The notes under the pieces were generated by a model, which did no database searches, was not told the origin of the DNA, and was given only the letters and a program-made list of their open reading frames with translations. The translations under genes were made by a program, and so were the position numbers. From CAVORB01 sp963698495 (lineage in GTDB: Bacteria; Pseudomonadota; Gammaproteobacteria; Chromatiales; Chromatiaceae), in the NCBI GenBank assembly GCA_963698495.1, contig CAVORB010000013.1, positions 124,001 to 188,000 on the forward strand: a stretch of 64,000 nucleotides of DNA, in the 5' to 3' direction. Shown piece after piece: positions 16,588 to 25,136 of this stretch. Numbering within the stretch: the first letter of the stretch is position 1; each line of letters begins with the position of its first letter.

Positions 16588-16834
16588 CGTCCCGGCTCCG
16601 CATGGCCTCGGCGACATCGAAATCCGCCAGCCGGCGCTCCCCGGGGAGATCGCAGCGCAAGAGGCCGTACCCGTCTTCGGCGCGCGACGGTGGAATGGAC
16701 TTGCACAGCCGGACGCGGATGCTGTCGCCCTCCAACTCGAAGTCCAACTTGCTGCCGGGGGCTATGCCCAGCCGGCGGCGGATGGCGGCAGGAATGACCA
16801 CCTGCCCTTTATCGGAAACGGTGACGCTTGACAT
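16574..16834 (-). CDS. vapB: AbrB/MazE-type antitoxin
   Basis: Swapped-hairpin AbrB domain at the N-terminus (SSVTVSDKGQVVIPAAIRRRLGIAPGSKLDFELEG), followed by a C-terminal toxin-binding tail. ATG 16834 is chosen; the frame also allows GTG 16846. Neither start has a strong RBS. The product binds DNA as a dimer and neutralises the PIN toxin encoded immediately downstream. A palindrome just upstream is a probable operator. Confidence 0.82.
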   Translation of the reverse strand: MSSVTVSDKGQVVIPAAIRRRLGIAPGSKLDFELEGDSIRVRLCKSIPPSRAEDGYGLLRCDLPGERRLADFDVAEAMRSRDDDCP

Positions 16835-16850
16835 TGCGCTGCGCACTCTC

Positions 16851-16865
16851 TCTTACTTGGTAAGA
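16851..16865. promoter_or_regulatory. Candidate antitoxin operator
   Basis: Perfect inverted repeat TCTTAC-TTG-GTAAGA, 5-20 bases upstream of the antitoxin start. AbrB-type antitoxins autoregulate by binding such palindromes, so this is the natural operator candidate. Confidence 0.55.
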
Positions 16866-16928
16866 AAGAGTACACCCGGATCACCTGTCCCGACAACCAG
16901 GATGGTTGTCCATCGCCGGGCAAACCTT

Positions 16929-17600
16929 CAGATGCTCGGCGTGTACCACATCGGCGACGTATCGGCCCGCTCCTGAATCGAGGCCGGCACGTCGTCGGGC
17001 GCTTTACGCCGAGGAACTTGGCGTCATGGTTGGTCCACCGCGGGGTCGGGATCTCCAATACCCGTACGTAGTAGAAGGCGCGCTGGGCGGGGTCGAACTC
17101 GGGGTCGTGCCAGTAGGCGCCGAGCACGGCATCGCCGATGGCGTTGCTGTAGCTGGCCTGCTCGACGTCGACGGTATTGCCGACCGGCTCGGTGCAGCGC
17201 CCGTCCGGGCCGATGCTGCGACCGTCGGAGACGGCGATGTCGTAGATCCGCTCCTGGGGCTTGCCGTCGGCGTCCAGCCAACCCTTGATGATCTGGACGC
17301 GGTCGAGGTTGGCCCCGTCCGGGTCGCGCAGGGCCTGGACCAGGAAGGCGGCGGCCTTACCCTCGGGGCTGGTCAGGTCGCCGCCCATGGGAACGCCGAT
17401 CGGCTTAGTCGCGGTCGAGCGGCTCTTCACCGGTCACGGTCACGTCATCGAACATCAGTCCGATGGACAGGTTGCCGTTGTGGGGGGTGGCGAGCAACCT
17501 CTCGCCGGTCTTTTCCTCGAACGCCCCAATGCACTTCCACAAGTCCTCTGGATCAAAGGAGTCGAAGTTGCCGCGGAACAATCCGGAAGTGTGCGAGCGT
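16929..17600 (-). pseudogene. DUF3604 protein remnant
   Basis: Two pieces of a DUF3604 protein are visible. The upstream piece (about 17600-17405) reads GNFDSFDPEDLWKCIGAFEEKTGERLLATPHNGNLS..GLMF.. and runs into TAA after EEPLDRD. The second piece resumes at KPIGVPMGGDLTSPEGKA and continues through NLDRVQIIKGWLDADGK and VRVLEIPTPRW, so the middle of the gene is deleted. A frameshift near 17010 moves the natural end (ASIQERADTSPMWYTP) into another frame. The N-terminal part is missing. DUF3604 genes commonly sit with the PPIase/HupE genes that are also decayed at 3.2-4.6 kb. Confidence 0.7.
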
Positions 17601-17853
17601 GGTACGCGCGAAGATCCAGACCGAGGCGGCGGGGGCCAGGCGGGCCGTTACGTTGACGAAGCGAAGAACATCACTCCCCCGATGGCTGCGGATCAGATCC
17701 TGACTGTCCCGCCGGCGGTGCTGTAGCCATCTGCCACACTCGCAACAACGAGCCTCTGACCTCCGCATACTCCCGTCAAGGACCCAGGGAACCGTTCGCG
17801 CGCTCTCCGTCAGATGTCGGGCAGCGCAACCTCGATCGCTGCCCGCCCGGTCC

Positions 17854-18648
17854 TCACATGCCGGGTTGAGGGCCGTAGGACACCTCGCCGGTCGGACTGA
17901 TGCGGATGTAGACCGGCACGCTGCCCGTGCCCTGCATTCCGGACATGCCGCTCATTCCGCCCATGCCGGACATGCCTTCCATGCCCTGCATCCCGGACAT
18001 GCCGCTCATTCCGCCCATGCCGGACATGCCTTCCGTGCCTTGCATTCCCGACATGCCGCTCATTCCGCCCATGCCGGACATGCCTTCCATGCCCTGCATT
18101 CCCGACACGCCGCTCATTCCGCCCATGCCGGACATGCCTTCCATTCCCTGCATTCCCGACATGCCGCTCATTCCGCCCATGCCGGACATGCCTTCCATTC
18201 CCTGCATTCCCGACGTGCCGCTCATTCCGCCCATGCCGAGAGGGCGCCAGACATAGTTTTCACCAGCCCCATACATACCCTGCATCCCGCTCATTCCGGA
18301 CATTCCATGCATCCCCGACATGCCGCTCATTCCATGCTGGGGGTGAACGTAGCCTGGCCGGCCCATCATAGGACCGCCCTGGGGATAACCCATCATCGGG
18401 CCACCGTAAGGGTTGCCCATCATGGGCCCGCCGACTGGGGGCGCCATCATCGGTGCGCCGGGAGGTGGTCCCATCATCGGACCGCCCTGGTGATAACCCA
18501 TCATCGGGCCAGCGTAAGGGTTGCCCATCATGGGACCCCCATAGGGCATCCCTTGATAGGGACCCTGCGCCTGTGCCGCACCCGCGATGGCCGTGCTGCA
18601 CAGAATCAACCCCATCGAGGCGTGTGTACGGATTCTTTTGTTCTTCAC
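17854..18648 (-). CDS. Exported Met/Gly/Pro-rich repeat protein
   Basis: GTG 18648 is chosen because AAGGAGG lies seven bases before it. A signal peptide (MGLILCSTAIAGAAQAQG) leads a 264-residue protein built of two repeat types. The first is GGPMMGNPY/GGPMMGYPQ-like, about seven copies at residues 35-110. The second is an 18-residue unit of GM-S/Q/E/G-GM-S blocks, about six copies. The second type corresponds to 54-bp DNA repeats at about 17930-18240. A short ordered-looking tail (VPVYIRISPTGEVSYGP) ends it. Methionine density is extreme, which could suit Cu(I)/Ag(I) binding or a sacrificial oxidant sink; no family proves either. Confidence 0.65.
   Translation of the reverse strand: MKNKRIRTHASMGLILCSTAIAGAAQAQGPYQGMPYGGPMMGNPYAGPMMGYHQGGPMMGPPPGAPMMAPPVGGPMMGNPYGGPMMGYPQGGPMMGRPGYVHPQHGMSGMSGMHGMSGMSGMQGMYGAGENYVWRPLGMGGMSGTSGMQGMEGMSGMGGMSGMSGMQGMEGMSGMGGMSGVSGMQGMEGMSGMGGMSGMSGMQGTEGMSGMGGMSGMSGMQGMEGMSGMGGMSGMSGMQGTGSVPVYIRISPTGEVSYGPQPGM
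17930..18240. repeat. 54-bp tandem repeats (about six units)
   Basis: Unit of three 18-bp blocks, each encoding GMxGMx on the minus strand. Units differ by scattered substitutions, several changing Met to Thr or Val. The array lies entirely inside the Met-rich coding sequence. Confidence 0.85.
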
Positions 18649-18971
18649 GATCAGTCCTCCTTCGTGGTGGTATCGGCCGCGGAACACGCGGCTCGATGTC
18701 ATTGGCTACCTAAGCGTTTGTTCTATTGCTGCAAACCGCGAACGCGGGCGGTCCTGAGTAACACAGACCCATGCCGCAGGGCAAGGAATCCGCTCGCCGG
18801 AGCCGATCGCGGATCCGGATCGCGCGCAACCGGCCGTCGCCGGGGGAAGATGGACGCCCCGCTGACCAGCATGGATACTGCCGCCTCGGGGGAGTCCGGA
18901 CGGGGCAACCCCTTGTCAGGCCAGCAACCCCATCCCTCAACCCGTTGAGAACGAACGTGAGCACAGTCGAA

Positions 18972-20360
18972 ATGCACAGATTGCCCCCCCGCCCCGCTGG
19001 ATCGATACAGCACCCGCTACGGGCCGCCCTCGCCGGCCTGCTCCTCGTCGGTGCCCACGCGACCGCGGAGGAGGCAAGTTATGAGCCGCCGCCCACCCTC
19101 TCGGCGTCCGAGGTGGTGCCAGCCGAGCTCATCGCGGGTCCCCACTACCGAGTCGACGGGACGATCACGACCGACGGCTACCTCACCCACGCGCAGGTTC
19201 GCTCCGGGTTCGGCGACTTCAGCGCCATCGGCCCGGGAAGCCTGGAGATCCGCGTCCGCGAGATCGAGGCGCTCGCCAAGCTGCAGGAACTGGAGCAGAG
19301 CGAAGAGCTGAAGAAGGGCGCGCAGGACTCGGCCAACAAGGCCATCGACGGGGTCAAGCATTTCATCGACGAGCCGGCCGAGACCCTCAAGGGCATCCCG
19401 GAGGGCGTCGGGCGCTTCTTCACGCGAACCTACCGCTCCGCCAAGACCGGGGTCCAGAAGCTGCAGGACATCCACGAAGGCCACGCCCCCGGGGTCCCAA
19501 CCGAGTCCGGCCCGGGGTCGCGACTTCCCGGCGGCGCCCAGGTGGTGCAGGGACCCGCAAACAAGAACGAGGCGTACAAGGCGGCAGGCCGCGCGGCGGG
19601 CAGCGTCGCGGTCAATGCGCTCGGCTTCGACGACGCCCGCAGACGCCTCGCCAAGCGCCTCGGGGTCGACCCCTACACCACCAACCGGGTGCTCGCCGAG
19701 AAGATGGACGAAGTCACCTGGGCCGCCTTCGCCGGCGACCTGGGCGTCGACATCCTCACGGCCATGATTCCTGGCGGGGCGGTCATCACCTCCTCCACCC
19801 GGCTGTCGAACTGGGTCTGGGACACGCCACCCGGCGATCTGCGCGTGAAGATCGAGCAAACCCTCCTCGGCATCGGCGTCAGCCAGGCCGACGTGGATCT
19901 GCTGCTGCGCCACCGCTGGTACCCGTTGAGCCTGCAGGCCTCGCTGGCACTCGCGCTGTCGGAGTTGGAAGGGGTCGAGGGACGCGTCGACCTGATGCCC
20001 CTCGCGCTCACGGTGGCCTCCGAAGAGCAGGCGAATTACCTGGTAGGGACCCTGCGCATGACGGCGAGATACCACCAGACCGTCAAACCGGTGAGAGCGC
20101 TGATGGTCGCCGGCACGGCGGTGGCCGTGGCCGAGGACGGGGAACTGGTCGTAGCGGCCCCGGTTGATTACCTGAGCTGGAACGAATCGCTGGACCGCTT
20201 CGCGCGCCAGGAGGAGCTGGCCGCACCGCAACGCTCGATGCATCTGGCGGGGGATCTCACGGGAAGGGCGAGAACAGAGCTGGAGGCCCTGGGTTGGGCG
20301 GTATCCGACCGCAGTCCTCTGTTCGTCCCCTTCGTCCCCCCGCCAAGCGCGGACGGCTGA
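18972..20360 (+). CDS. Exported protein of unknown function (462 aa)
   Basis: ATG 18972 gives an N-terminal signal (LRAALAGLLLVGAHATAEE); a GTG at 18957 is an alternative. The mature protein starts with a short strand-rich segment (VVPAELIAGPHYRVDGTITTDGYLTHAQV). A helical charged region follows (EALAKLQELEQSEELKKGAQDSANKAIDGVKHFI) and then FARRLAKRLGVDPYTTN-like and VDILTAMIPGGAVITSS segments. No motif I can assign. Relatives are hypothetical periplasmic proteins. The opposite strand carries a long shadow frame, rejected for lack of any domain. Confidence 0.65.
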   Translation: MHRLPPRPAGSIQHPLRAALAGLLLVGAHATAEEASYEPPPTLSASEVVPAELIAGPHYRVDGTITTDGYLTHAQVRSGFGDFSAIGPGSLEIRVREIEALAKLQELEQSEELKKGAQDSANKAIDGVKHFIDEPAETLKGIPEGVGRFFTRTYRSAKTGVQKLQDIHEGHAPGVPTESGPGSRLPGGAQVVQGPANKNEAYKAAGRAAGSVAVNALGFDDARRRLAKRLGVDPYTTNRVLAEKMDEVTWAAFAGDLGVDILTAMIPGGAVITSSTRLSNWVWDTPPGDLRVKIEQTLLGIGVSQADVDLLLRHRWYPLSLQASLALALSELEGVEGRVDLMPLALTVASEEQANYLVGTLRMTARYHQTVKPVRALMVAGTAVAVAEDGELVVAAPVDYLSWNESLDRFARQEELAAPQRSMHLAGDLTGRARTELEALGWAVSDRSPLFVPFVPPPSADG

Positions 20361-20366
20361 ACCGGG

Positions 20367-21146
20367 CTAGACCAGAAGCCGTTTGCGCACCAGGGCAACC
20401 GCGACGTAGAAAGCGACGGCAGCATAAGCCGTCAACACCGCCAGATGCAGCAGCGGCAGGGTGAGATCCTGGCCCGCGACCAGGGGACGCGTGAGGGCCA
20501 CCGCGTGCGTGAGGGGCAGGATCTGGACGAACCCCTGCATCGTCTCCGGCAGGCTCTCGATCGGGTAGAAGACGCCGGACAGCATGAACATCGGGGTCAC
20601 GGCCAGCACGAAGTAGTAGTTGAAGAAGTCGTAGTTGGTCGCCACCGCGCTCATGATCATGGCGAGCGCGCCGAAGCACAGCCCGATCAGGAACACCACC
20701 GGCAGCACCCACAGCGCCTGCCAGCCGCCGACCACCCCGAGCACCGCCGCGACCGTCAGGATCGCCATGCCGCTCAACAAGCTCTTGGTGCCGCACCAGA
20801 GCATCTCGCCGAGCAGGACGTCGTCCACCTCGAGCGGCGTGGCCAGGATCGCCTCGTAGGTGCGCTGCGGGTCGAGCCGCGTATAGACCGAATACATGCC
20901 CTCGAAGGTGGCGGTGGTCATGGCCGAGGAGGCGATGATCCCCGAGGCGAGGAACGCCAGGTAGGGCATGTCGGACATGGTGCCGATGAAGGCCCCCAGT
21001 CCGTAACCGAGCCCGATGAGGTAGAGCGTCGGCTCGCCGAAGTTCATCACCACCGCCGGGCCAAGCAGCTTGCGCCAGACCAGCAGATTGCGCCGCCACA
21101 CCGCGAATGCGCAGCGGCGCAGGCGGGGAAGACGCCAATGGTTCAC
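20367..21146 (-). CDS. ABC-2 type transporter permease (NodJ-like)
   Basis: A 259-residue integral membrane protein with six hydrophobic segments and the ABC-2 signature near the C-terminus (TPMFMLSGVFYPIESLPETMQGFVQILPLTHAVALTRPL). The N-terminal EPTLYLIGLGYGLGAFIG is typical of the NodJ/YadH subfamily, which exports oligosaccharides or other amphiphiles with a NodI-like ATPase. No ATPase gene is adjacent: upstream, 12 bases away, is cysK. The partner must be encoded elsewhere or the gene is an orphan. Confidence 0.85.
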   Translation of the reverse strand: MNHWRLPRLRRCAFAVWRRNLLVWRKLLGPAVVMNFGEPTLYLIGLGYGLGAFIGTMSDMPYLAFLASGIIASSAMTTATFEGMYSVYTRLDPQRTYEAILATPLEVDDVLLGEMLWCGTKSLLSGMAILTVAAVLGVVGGWQALWVLPVVFLIGLCFGALAMIMSAVATNYDFFNYYFVLAVTPMFMLSGVFYPIESLPETMQGFVQILPLTHAVALTRPLVAGQDLTLPLLHLAVLTAYAAVAFYVAVALVRKRLLV

Positions 21147-21158
21147 GCTCGCATCACC

Positions 21159-22085
21159 TCAATCGCCACCCTGCCCACTCCACAGGCCGGTGCTGATGTA
21201 GCGCTCGCCGGTGTCGGGCAGAATCGCCAGCAGCACCTTTCCGCGCCAGCCCTCGCGCCGCGCGAGCCTGAGCATCCCGGCTACCGCCGCGCCGCAGGAA
21301 ATGCCGGCCAGGATGCCCTCGCGGCGGGCAAGCAGCCGGGCCGTTTCGTACGCCTCCGCGGTGGTGACGGGCACGATCTCATCGTAGACCGAGGTGTCCA
21401 GGATCTCCGGGATGAAGCCCGGCGCGGTGCCCATGATCCCGTGCTTGCAGGCAATGCCCTGGGACAGGATGGGCGAGTCCGCGGGCTCGGTGGCGATGAT
21501 GCGGATCGCCGGATTGCGCGCCTTGAGCCGCCTGCCGACGCCCGTGATGGTGCCGCCGGTACCGGTGGTGCACACCAGCGCGTCGAGCCCGGCGCCGAAA
21601 TCGTCCCAGATCTCCGCCGCCGTGCGCTCGTGGGCGGCGGGGTTGGCGGGGTTGAAGTGCTGGCCAACCAGGAACCAGCCGTGCTCCGCCTCCAGCCTGC
21701 GCGCCTCCTCCACCGCGCCCTTGGTGCCGAGCTCCGGCGGCGTGAGCACCAGCTCCGCGCCGAAGGCGCGCATCAGGGCCTTGCGCTCCTCGCTCATGTC
21801 CGCGGCCATGACCAGCACCGCGCGGTAGCCCTTGACCGCCGCGACCATGGCGAGCCCGATCCCGGTGTTCCCGGAGGTGGGCTCGACGATGGTGTCGCCG
21901 GGCTTGAGCGCACCGCGGCGCTCGGCATCCTCGATCATGTTCAGCGCCGGCCGGTCCTTGATGGAGCCGCCGGGGTTGAAGCTCTCCACCTTGACCCATA
22001 GCTCGCTTGCGACGTGGTCCAGGAATCGGTTGAGCCGCACCGCGGGGGTGTCCCCGATCGTCTGCAGAATGCTGGTGTGTTTCAT
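21159..22085 (-). CDS. cysK: Cysteine synthase (O-acetylserine sulfhydrylase)
   Basis: A 308-residue fold-type II PLP enzyme that makes cysteine from O-acetylserine and sulfide. The PLP lysine lies in PGGSIKDRPA (about K43). The substrate loop TSGNTGIGLA and the phosphate-binding TGTGGTITG are intact, as is GISCGAAVAG. ATG 22085. CysK versus CysM cannot be fully separated by eye; length and TSGNTG favour CysK. Cytoplasmic. Followed closely by the ABC-2 permease. Confidence 0.88.
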   Translation of the reverse strand: MKHTSILQTIGDTPAVRLNRFLDHVASELWVKVESFNPGGSIKDRPALNMIEDAERRGALKPGDTIVEPTSGNTGIGLAMVAAVKGYRAVLVMAADMSEERKALMRAFGAELVLTPPELGTKGAVEEARRLEAEHGWFLVGQHFNPANPAAHERTAAEIWDDFGAGLDALVCTTGTGGTITGVGRRLKARNPAIRIIATEPADSPILSQGIACKHGIMGTAPGFIPEILDTSVYDEIVPVTTAEAYETARLLARREGILAGISCGAAVAGMLRLARREGWRGKVLLAILPDTGERYISTGLWSGQGGD

Positions 22086-22178
22086 TCAGTCGGTCGACGC
22101 GGCGGTTGAAAGCGGGCCATGATACCCGAACGCCCTCGCTGGCTCCCGCGCATCACGCCCAGCCGACCGGAGACGCCC

Positions 22179-23288
22179 ATGCACCGCCACATCGTCGCCC
22201 TGCTCGTCCTGATCCCACTCGTCCTCACACCCGCGGTCGACGCCGGGGAAGCGCCCGCTCCCGGCACCCTGGAGGTCGTCGCGGAGCTGCCGATCAATCC
22301 CGGAAACCTGGCGGTCACCTCCGACGGGCGCGTGTTCGCCACCGTGCACCAGTTCCGCCGCGCGGATGCCCAGCTGATCGAGATCACCGGCCCCGACACC
22401 TACCGACCCTGGCCGGATGAGGCCTGCAACGGGGCATTCGGATCGGGGACCGGCGTGCTCAACAGCGTGCTCGGCATCGCCATCGACCGCGACGAGCGCC
22501 TGTGGGTGATCGACAACGGGCTCGGGGACCCGCCCCAGCGGCCGAAGCTGATGGCCTTCTCGCTCGCAACCGGCGAGCCGGCGTTCCGACACGACTTCCC
22601 ACCGGAGACGGGACCGGTGGGGAGCTTCCTCAACGACCTGGCGGTGGACGGCGAGCGCGGCTTCGTCTACATCGCGGACGTCGGCGGCCAGCACGCGCCC
22701 GCGCTGGTGACGGTTGACCTGAACCGCGGGACCTCGCGCCGCTTCACCGCCTCTCCCGCCCTCCAGGCTGAGGACGTGGACCTGGTGGTGGAGGGTCGGG
22801 TAATCACCCTGCCTGGCGAGGGCGGCAAGCCGAAGCCCGCGCGCATCGCGGTCAACCCCATCACCCTGTCGGCGGACGGCGAGACCCTCTACTTCGGTGC
22901 CATGAACGGCGAGACCTGGCACCGGGTCCCTGCCCGTCTCCTGCGCGAGGGCGCGAATGACGATCGGATCGCGGCCGCGATCGAAAAGGCGGGCCCCAAG
23001 CCCGTCTCGGACGGCGCCTCCACCGATGCCGAGGGCAACCACTACTTCACCGACCTGGGCAACAACGCGATCACCGTCCTGCGCACCGATGGGAGCCTCG
23101 AGGTCCTGGTCAAGGACGACCGCCTGCTGTGGCCCGACGCGCTCAGCTTCGGCGAGCCGGGATGGCTGTACGTCGCAGTCAACCAGCTGCACCGCGCCCC
23201 TGCCCTCAACGGCGGTGTCGAGGGCGCCGAGCCGCCGTTCCGGATCATGCGGGTCTGGACCGGAAGACGTGGCGTCGCCGGACGCTGA
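22179..23288 (+). CDS. Major royal jelly/Yellow-like six-bladed propeller protein, exported
   Basis: ATG 22179 with CGGAGA upstream, followed by a signal peptide (IVALLVLIPLVLTPAVDAG). The 369-residue product shows MRJP/Yellow family features: GNLAVTSDGRVFATVHQF, LGIAIDRDERLWVIDNG, FLNDLAVDGERGFVYIAD and LSADGETLYFGAMNGETWHRVP, consistent with repeating propeller blades. Bacterial members are secreted proteins of uncertain substrate (sugar-lactone or ligand binding). Monocistronic. Confidence 0.8.
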   Translation: MHRHIVALLVLIPLVLTPAVDAGEAPAPGTLEVVAELPINPGNLAVTSDGRVFATVHQFRRADAQLIEITGPDTYRPWPDEACNGAFGSGTGVLNSVLGIAIDRDERLWVIDNGLGDPPQRPKLMAFSLATGEPAFRHDFPPETGPVGSFLNDLAVDGERGFVYIADVGGQHAPALVTVDLNRGTSRRFTASPALQAEDVDLVVEGRVITLPGEGGKPKPARIAVNPITLSADGETLYFGAMNGETWHRVPARLLREGANDDRIAAAIEKAGPKPVSDGASTDAEGNHYFTDLGNNAITVLRTDGSLEVLVKDDRLLWPDALSFGEPGWLYVAVNQLHRAPALNGGVEGAEPPFRIMRVWTGRRGVAGR

Positions 23289-23410
23289 GTACGAGCTTCC
23301 GGATCCGTCATGAAACAAACGAAGATCCGCGGCCGGCCGCAAGTCGACCGCCATCCCCGCGCCTGTTCCGACCGACCCCGGCTTGATGCGGCACGGAACG
23401 GGATGATCCG

Positions 23411-24160
23411 ATGTGCAGCCTGATCATCCTGCGCCGGCCCGGTCACGACTGGCCGTTACTGCTGGCCGCAAACCGCGACGAGATGTACCAGCGACCGGCG
23501 AGCCCGCCGGGCCGTCACTGGGACGATCGCCCGGAGGTGGTCGCGGGCCTCGACCGGACAGCGGGCGGGAGTTGGCTCGGGATCAACGATCACGGGCTCT
23601 CGGCGGCGGTCCTGAACCGTGAGGGATCGCTCGGACCCGAGCCGGGCAGGCGCAGCAGGGGTGAGCTGGTCCTCGAGGCCCTCGATCACGCCGAGGCGGG
23701 AGAGGCCGCGGGCGCCCTCGCGGACCTGCACCCCGAGGCCTACCGCCCCTTCAACCTGGTGATCGCCGATGCCCGGAACGCGTACTGGCTGCGCCACGGC
23801 GGCGACGGAGAAATCCGCGTCCACCCCATACCGCCGGGCCTGCACATGCTGACGGCCGGGGAGATGGACGACGCCGCCAGTCCACGTATCGGGGCCTATC
23901 TCCATCGCTTTCGGGCGTCCGATATTCCCGACCCCGGGCGGGACCGATGGGAAGCGTGGCGTCGTCTGCTCGCCGACCGCGACTATCCGGCCGCGGCCGG
24001 GCCGCACGCTGCCATGAACCTCGACCTGCCGAATGGCTTCGGGACCGTGTCCAGCAGCCTCATCGCGCTGCCAGCCTACTCGGGGTTCGGCACGGAACCG
24101 ATCTGGCTCCACGCCGACGGACCTCCGGACAGGGCGCCGTTCCTGCCGGTTACACGATGA
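23411..24160 (+). CDS. NRDE (TANGO2-like) family protein
   Basis: A 249-residue protein beginning MCSLIIL with an N-terminal cysteine and the family tetrapeptide NRDE at residues 21-24. The pattern of Ntn-hydrolase-like folds follows: GGSWLGINDHGLSAAVLNR and NGFGTVSSSLIALP. Bacterial NRDE proteins and eukaryotic TANGO2 have no agreed biochemical role (heme or lipid handling has been suggested). Cytoplasmic, about 120 bases after the MRJP-like gene. Confidence 0.85.
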   Translation: MCSLIILRRPGHDWPLLLAANRDEMYQRPASPPGRHWDDRPEVVAGLDRTAGGSWLGINDHGLSAAVLNREGSLGPEPGRRSRGELVLEALDHAEAGEAAGALADLHPEAYRPFNLVIADARNAYWLRHGGDGEIRVHPIPPGLHMLTAGEMDDAASPRIGAYLHRFRASDIPDPGRDRWEAWRRLLADRDYPAAAGPHAAMNLDLPNGFGTVSSSLIALPAYSGFGTEPIWLHADGPPDRAPFLPVTR

Positions 24161-24390
24161 TCGGAGGCCGGCTTTCCTGCACGGGGACCGCTGTCGGAAG
24201 GATCGGTTCTTCCGCGCGGGTCGAGGCGATGCATCAGGAGTGGGGCAAAGGTCGGCCGGGGAAACCGACCGACCACCACATCGGCTCAAACGCCCAGACC
24301 CTCTATGCGCCAACCGATACCGCCAGCGCGCGCCTCCGCGTGCCTGCCGGTCGATGCCGGGGCTGGGGTTAGACAAGGTCAGCCTGCGGC

Positions 24391-24963
24391 ATGGAGCGAA
24401 CCCGGATGCGCGTAATCAGCGGCGGAAGGCACCGCGCTCACCGCTTCGGGTCCGTCACAATCGTCGCGGGCACTCATGGCGATCCGCCCTTCCAGCCCGA
24501 GGTCGAGGTGCTGGAGGAGGACACCTGGCGCCTGCTCAGCGCCCCCGCCGATGCATCGCCGGCGGCAGAGCACCCGGTGCGGCTGATGACCGCCCTGATC
24601 GACGACCGGCCGGCCCGACCGGGGAGCGTATTGGCGGACGGCCGCCGCTGGCTCGCCGTCGTCTACGACCTCGACCAGGACCCGTTCTGCCGCGAGGAGT
24701 GGGTGTCGCAGGCCCTCGATGAGCTGCTGCGGACCGCCGCCCGAAGGCGTTGCCGCTCCCTCGCGCTTCCCTTGCTCGGACATGCCCATGGGGGGCTGCA
24801 CTGGAAGCGCAGCCTGGCGCTGTTGGATGGTGCGCTGCGCAATCCGAGCCAGCTTGCGCCATCGTCCCTGCGGATCTGGCTTCAGCTGCCGGACGAGCTG
24901 CTGGCGGCGGCATCGGCGATACTGAGCGAGCGGTGCCCGGAGGACACCCCTGCCGACACCTGA
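24391..24963 (+). CDS. Macro-domain-like protein
   Basis: A 190-residue cytoplasmic protein. The C-terminal half reads ALDELLRTAARRRCRSLALPLLGHAHGGLHWKRSLALLDGAL, which resembles the macro-domain element (helix, then ALP-LG-G-GG loop) that binds ADP-ribose. The N-terminal half holds VTIVAGTHGDPP, a possible first strand and loop. The usual N-D-A signature is not obvious, so binding capacity is doubtful. It starts at ATG 24391; ATG 24406 (MRVISGG) is also possible. Confidence 0.45.
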   Translation: MERTRMRVISGGRHRAHRFGSVTIVAGTHGDPPFQPEVEVLEEDTWRLLSAPADASPAAEHPVRLMTALIDDRPARPGSVLADGRRWLAVVYDLDQDPFCREEWVSQALDELLRTAARRRCRSLALPLLGHAHGGLHWKRSLALLDGALRNPSQLAPSSLRIWLQLPDELLAAASAILSERCPEDTPADT

Positions 24964-25136
24964 TGCCGGAGGCGCAACCCCGGACCCTACCAGTTCGCTA
25001 TGCTTGGAAAAGGCGTGGCGGCGAAGGCCAAGCAGGACCGCAACGAGGGCTTCGCCACCCGTCGCCCTGCTCGCCGCCCGCGATTGGTTGCATTATGATG
25101 ACGGAGTAGGCGCACGCCGACGAAATCAGCCCCGAC

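Noticed and set aside
17930..18240. Regular repeats that could suggest a CRISPR array
   Set aside because: The units are contiguous 54-bp tandem copies with no unique spacers, and they encode a continuous Gly/Met repeat in frame.
18771..18971. N-terminal extension of the 462-residue exported protein
   Set aside because: The extra 67 residues are Arg-rich low complexity, and the signal peptide would be buried.
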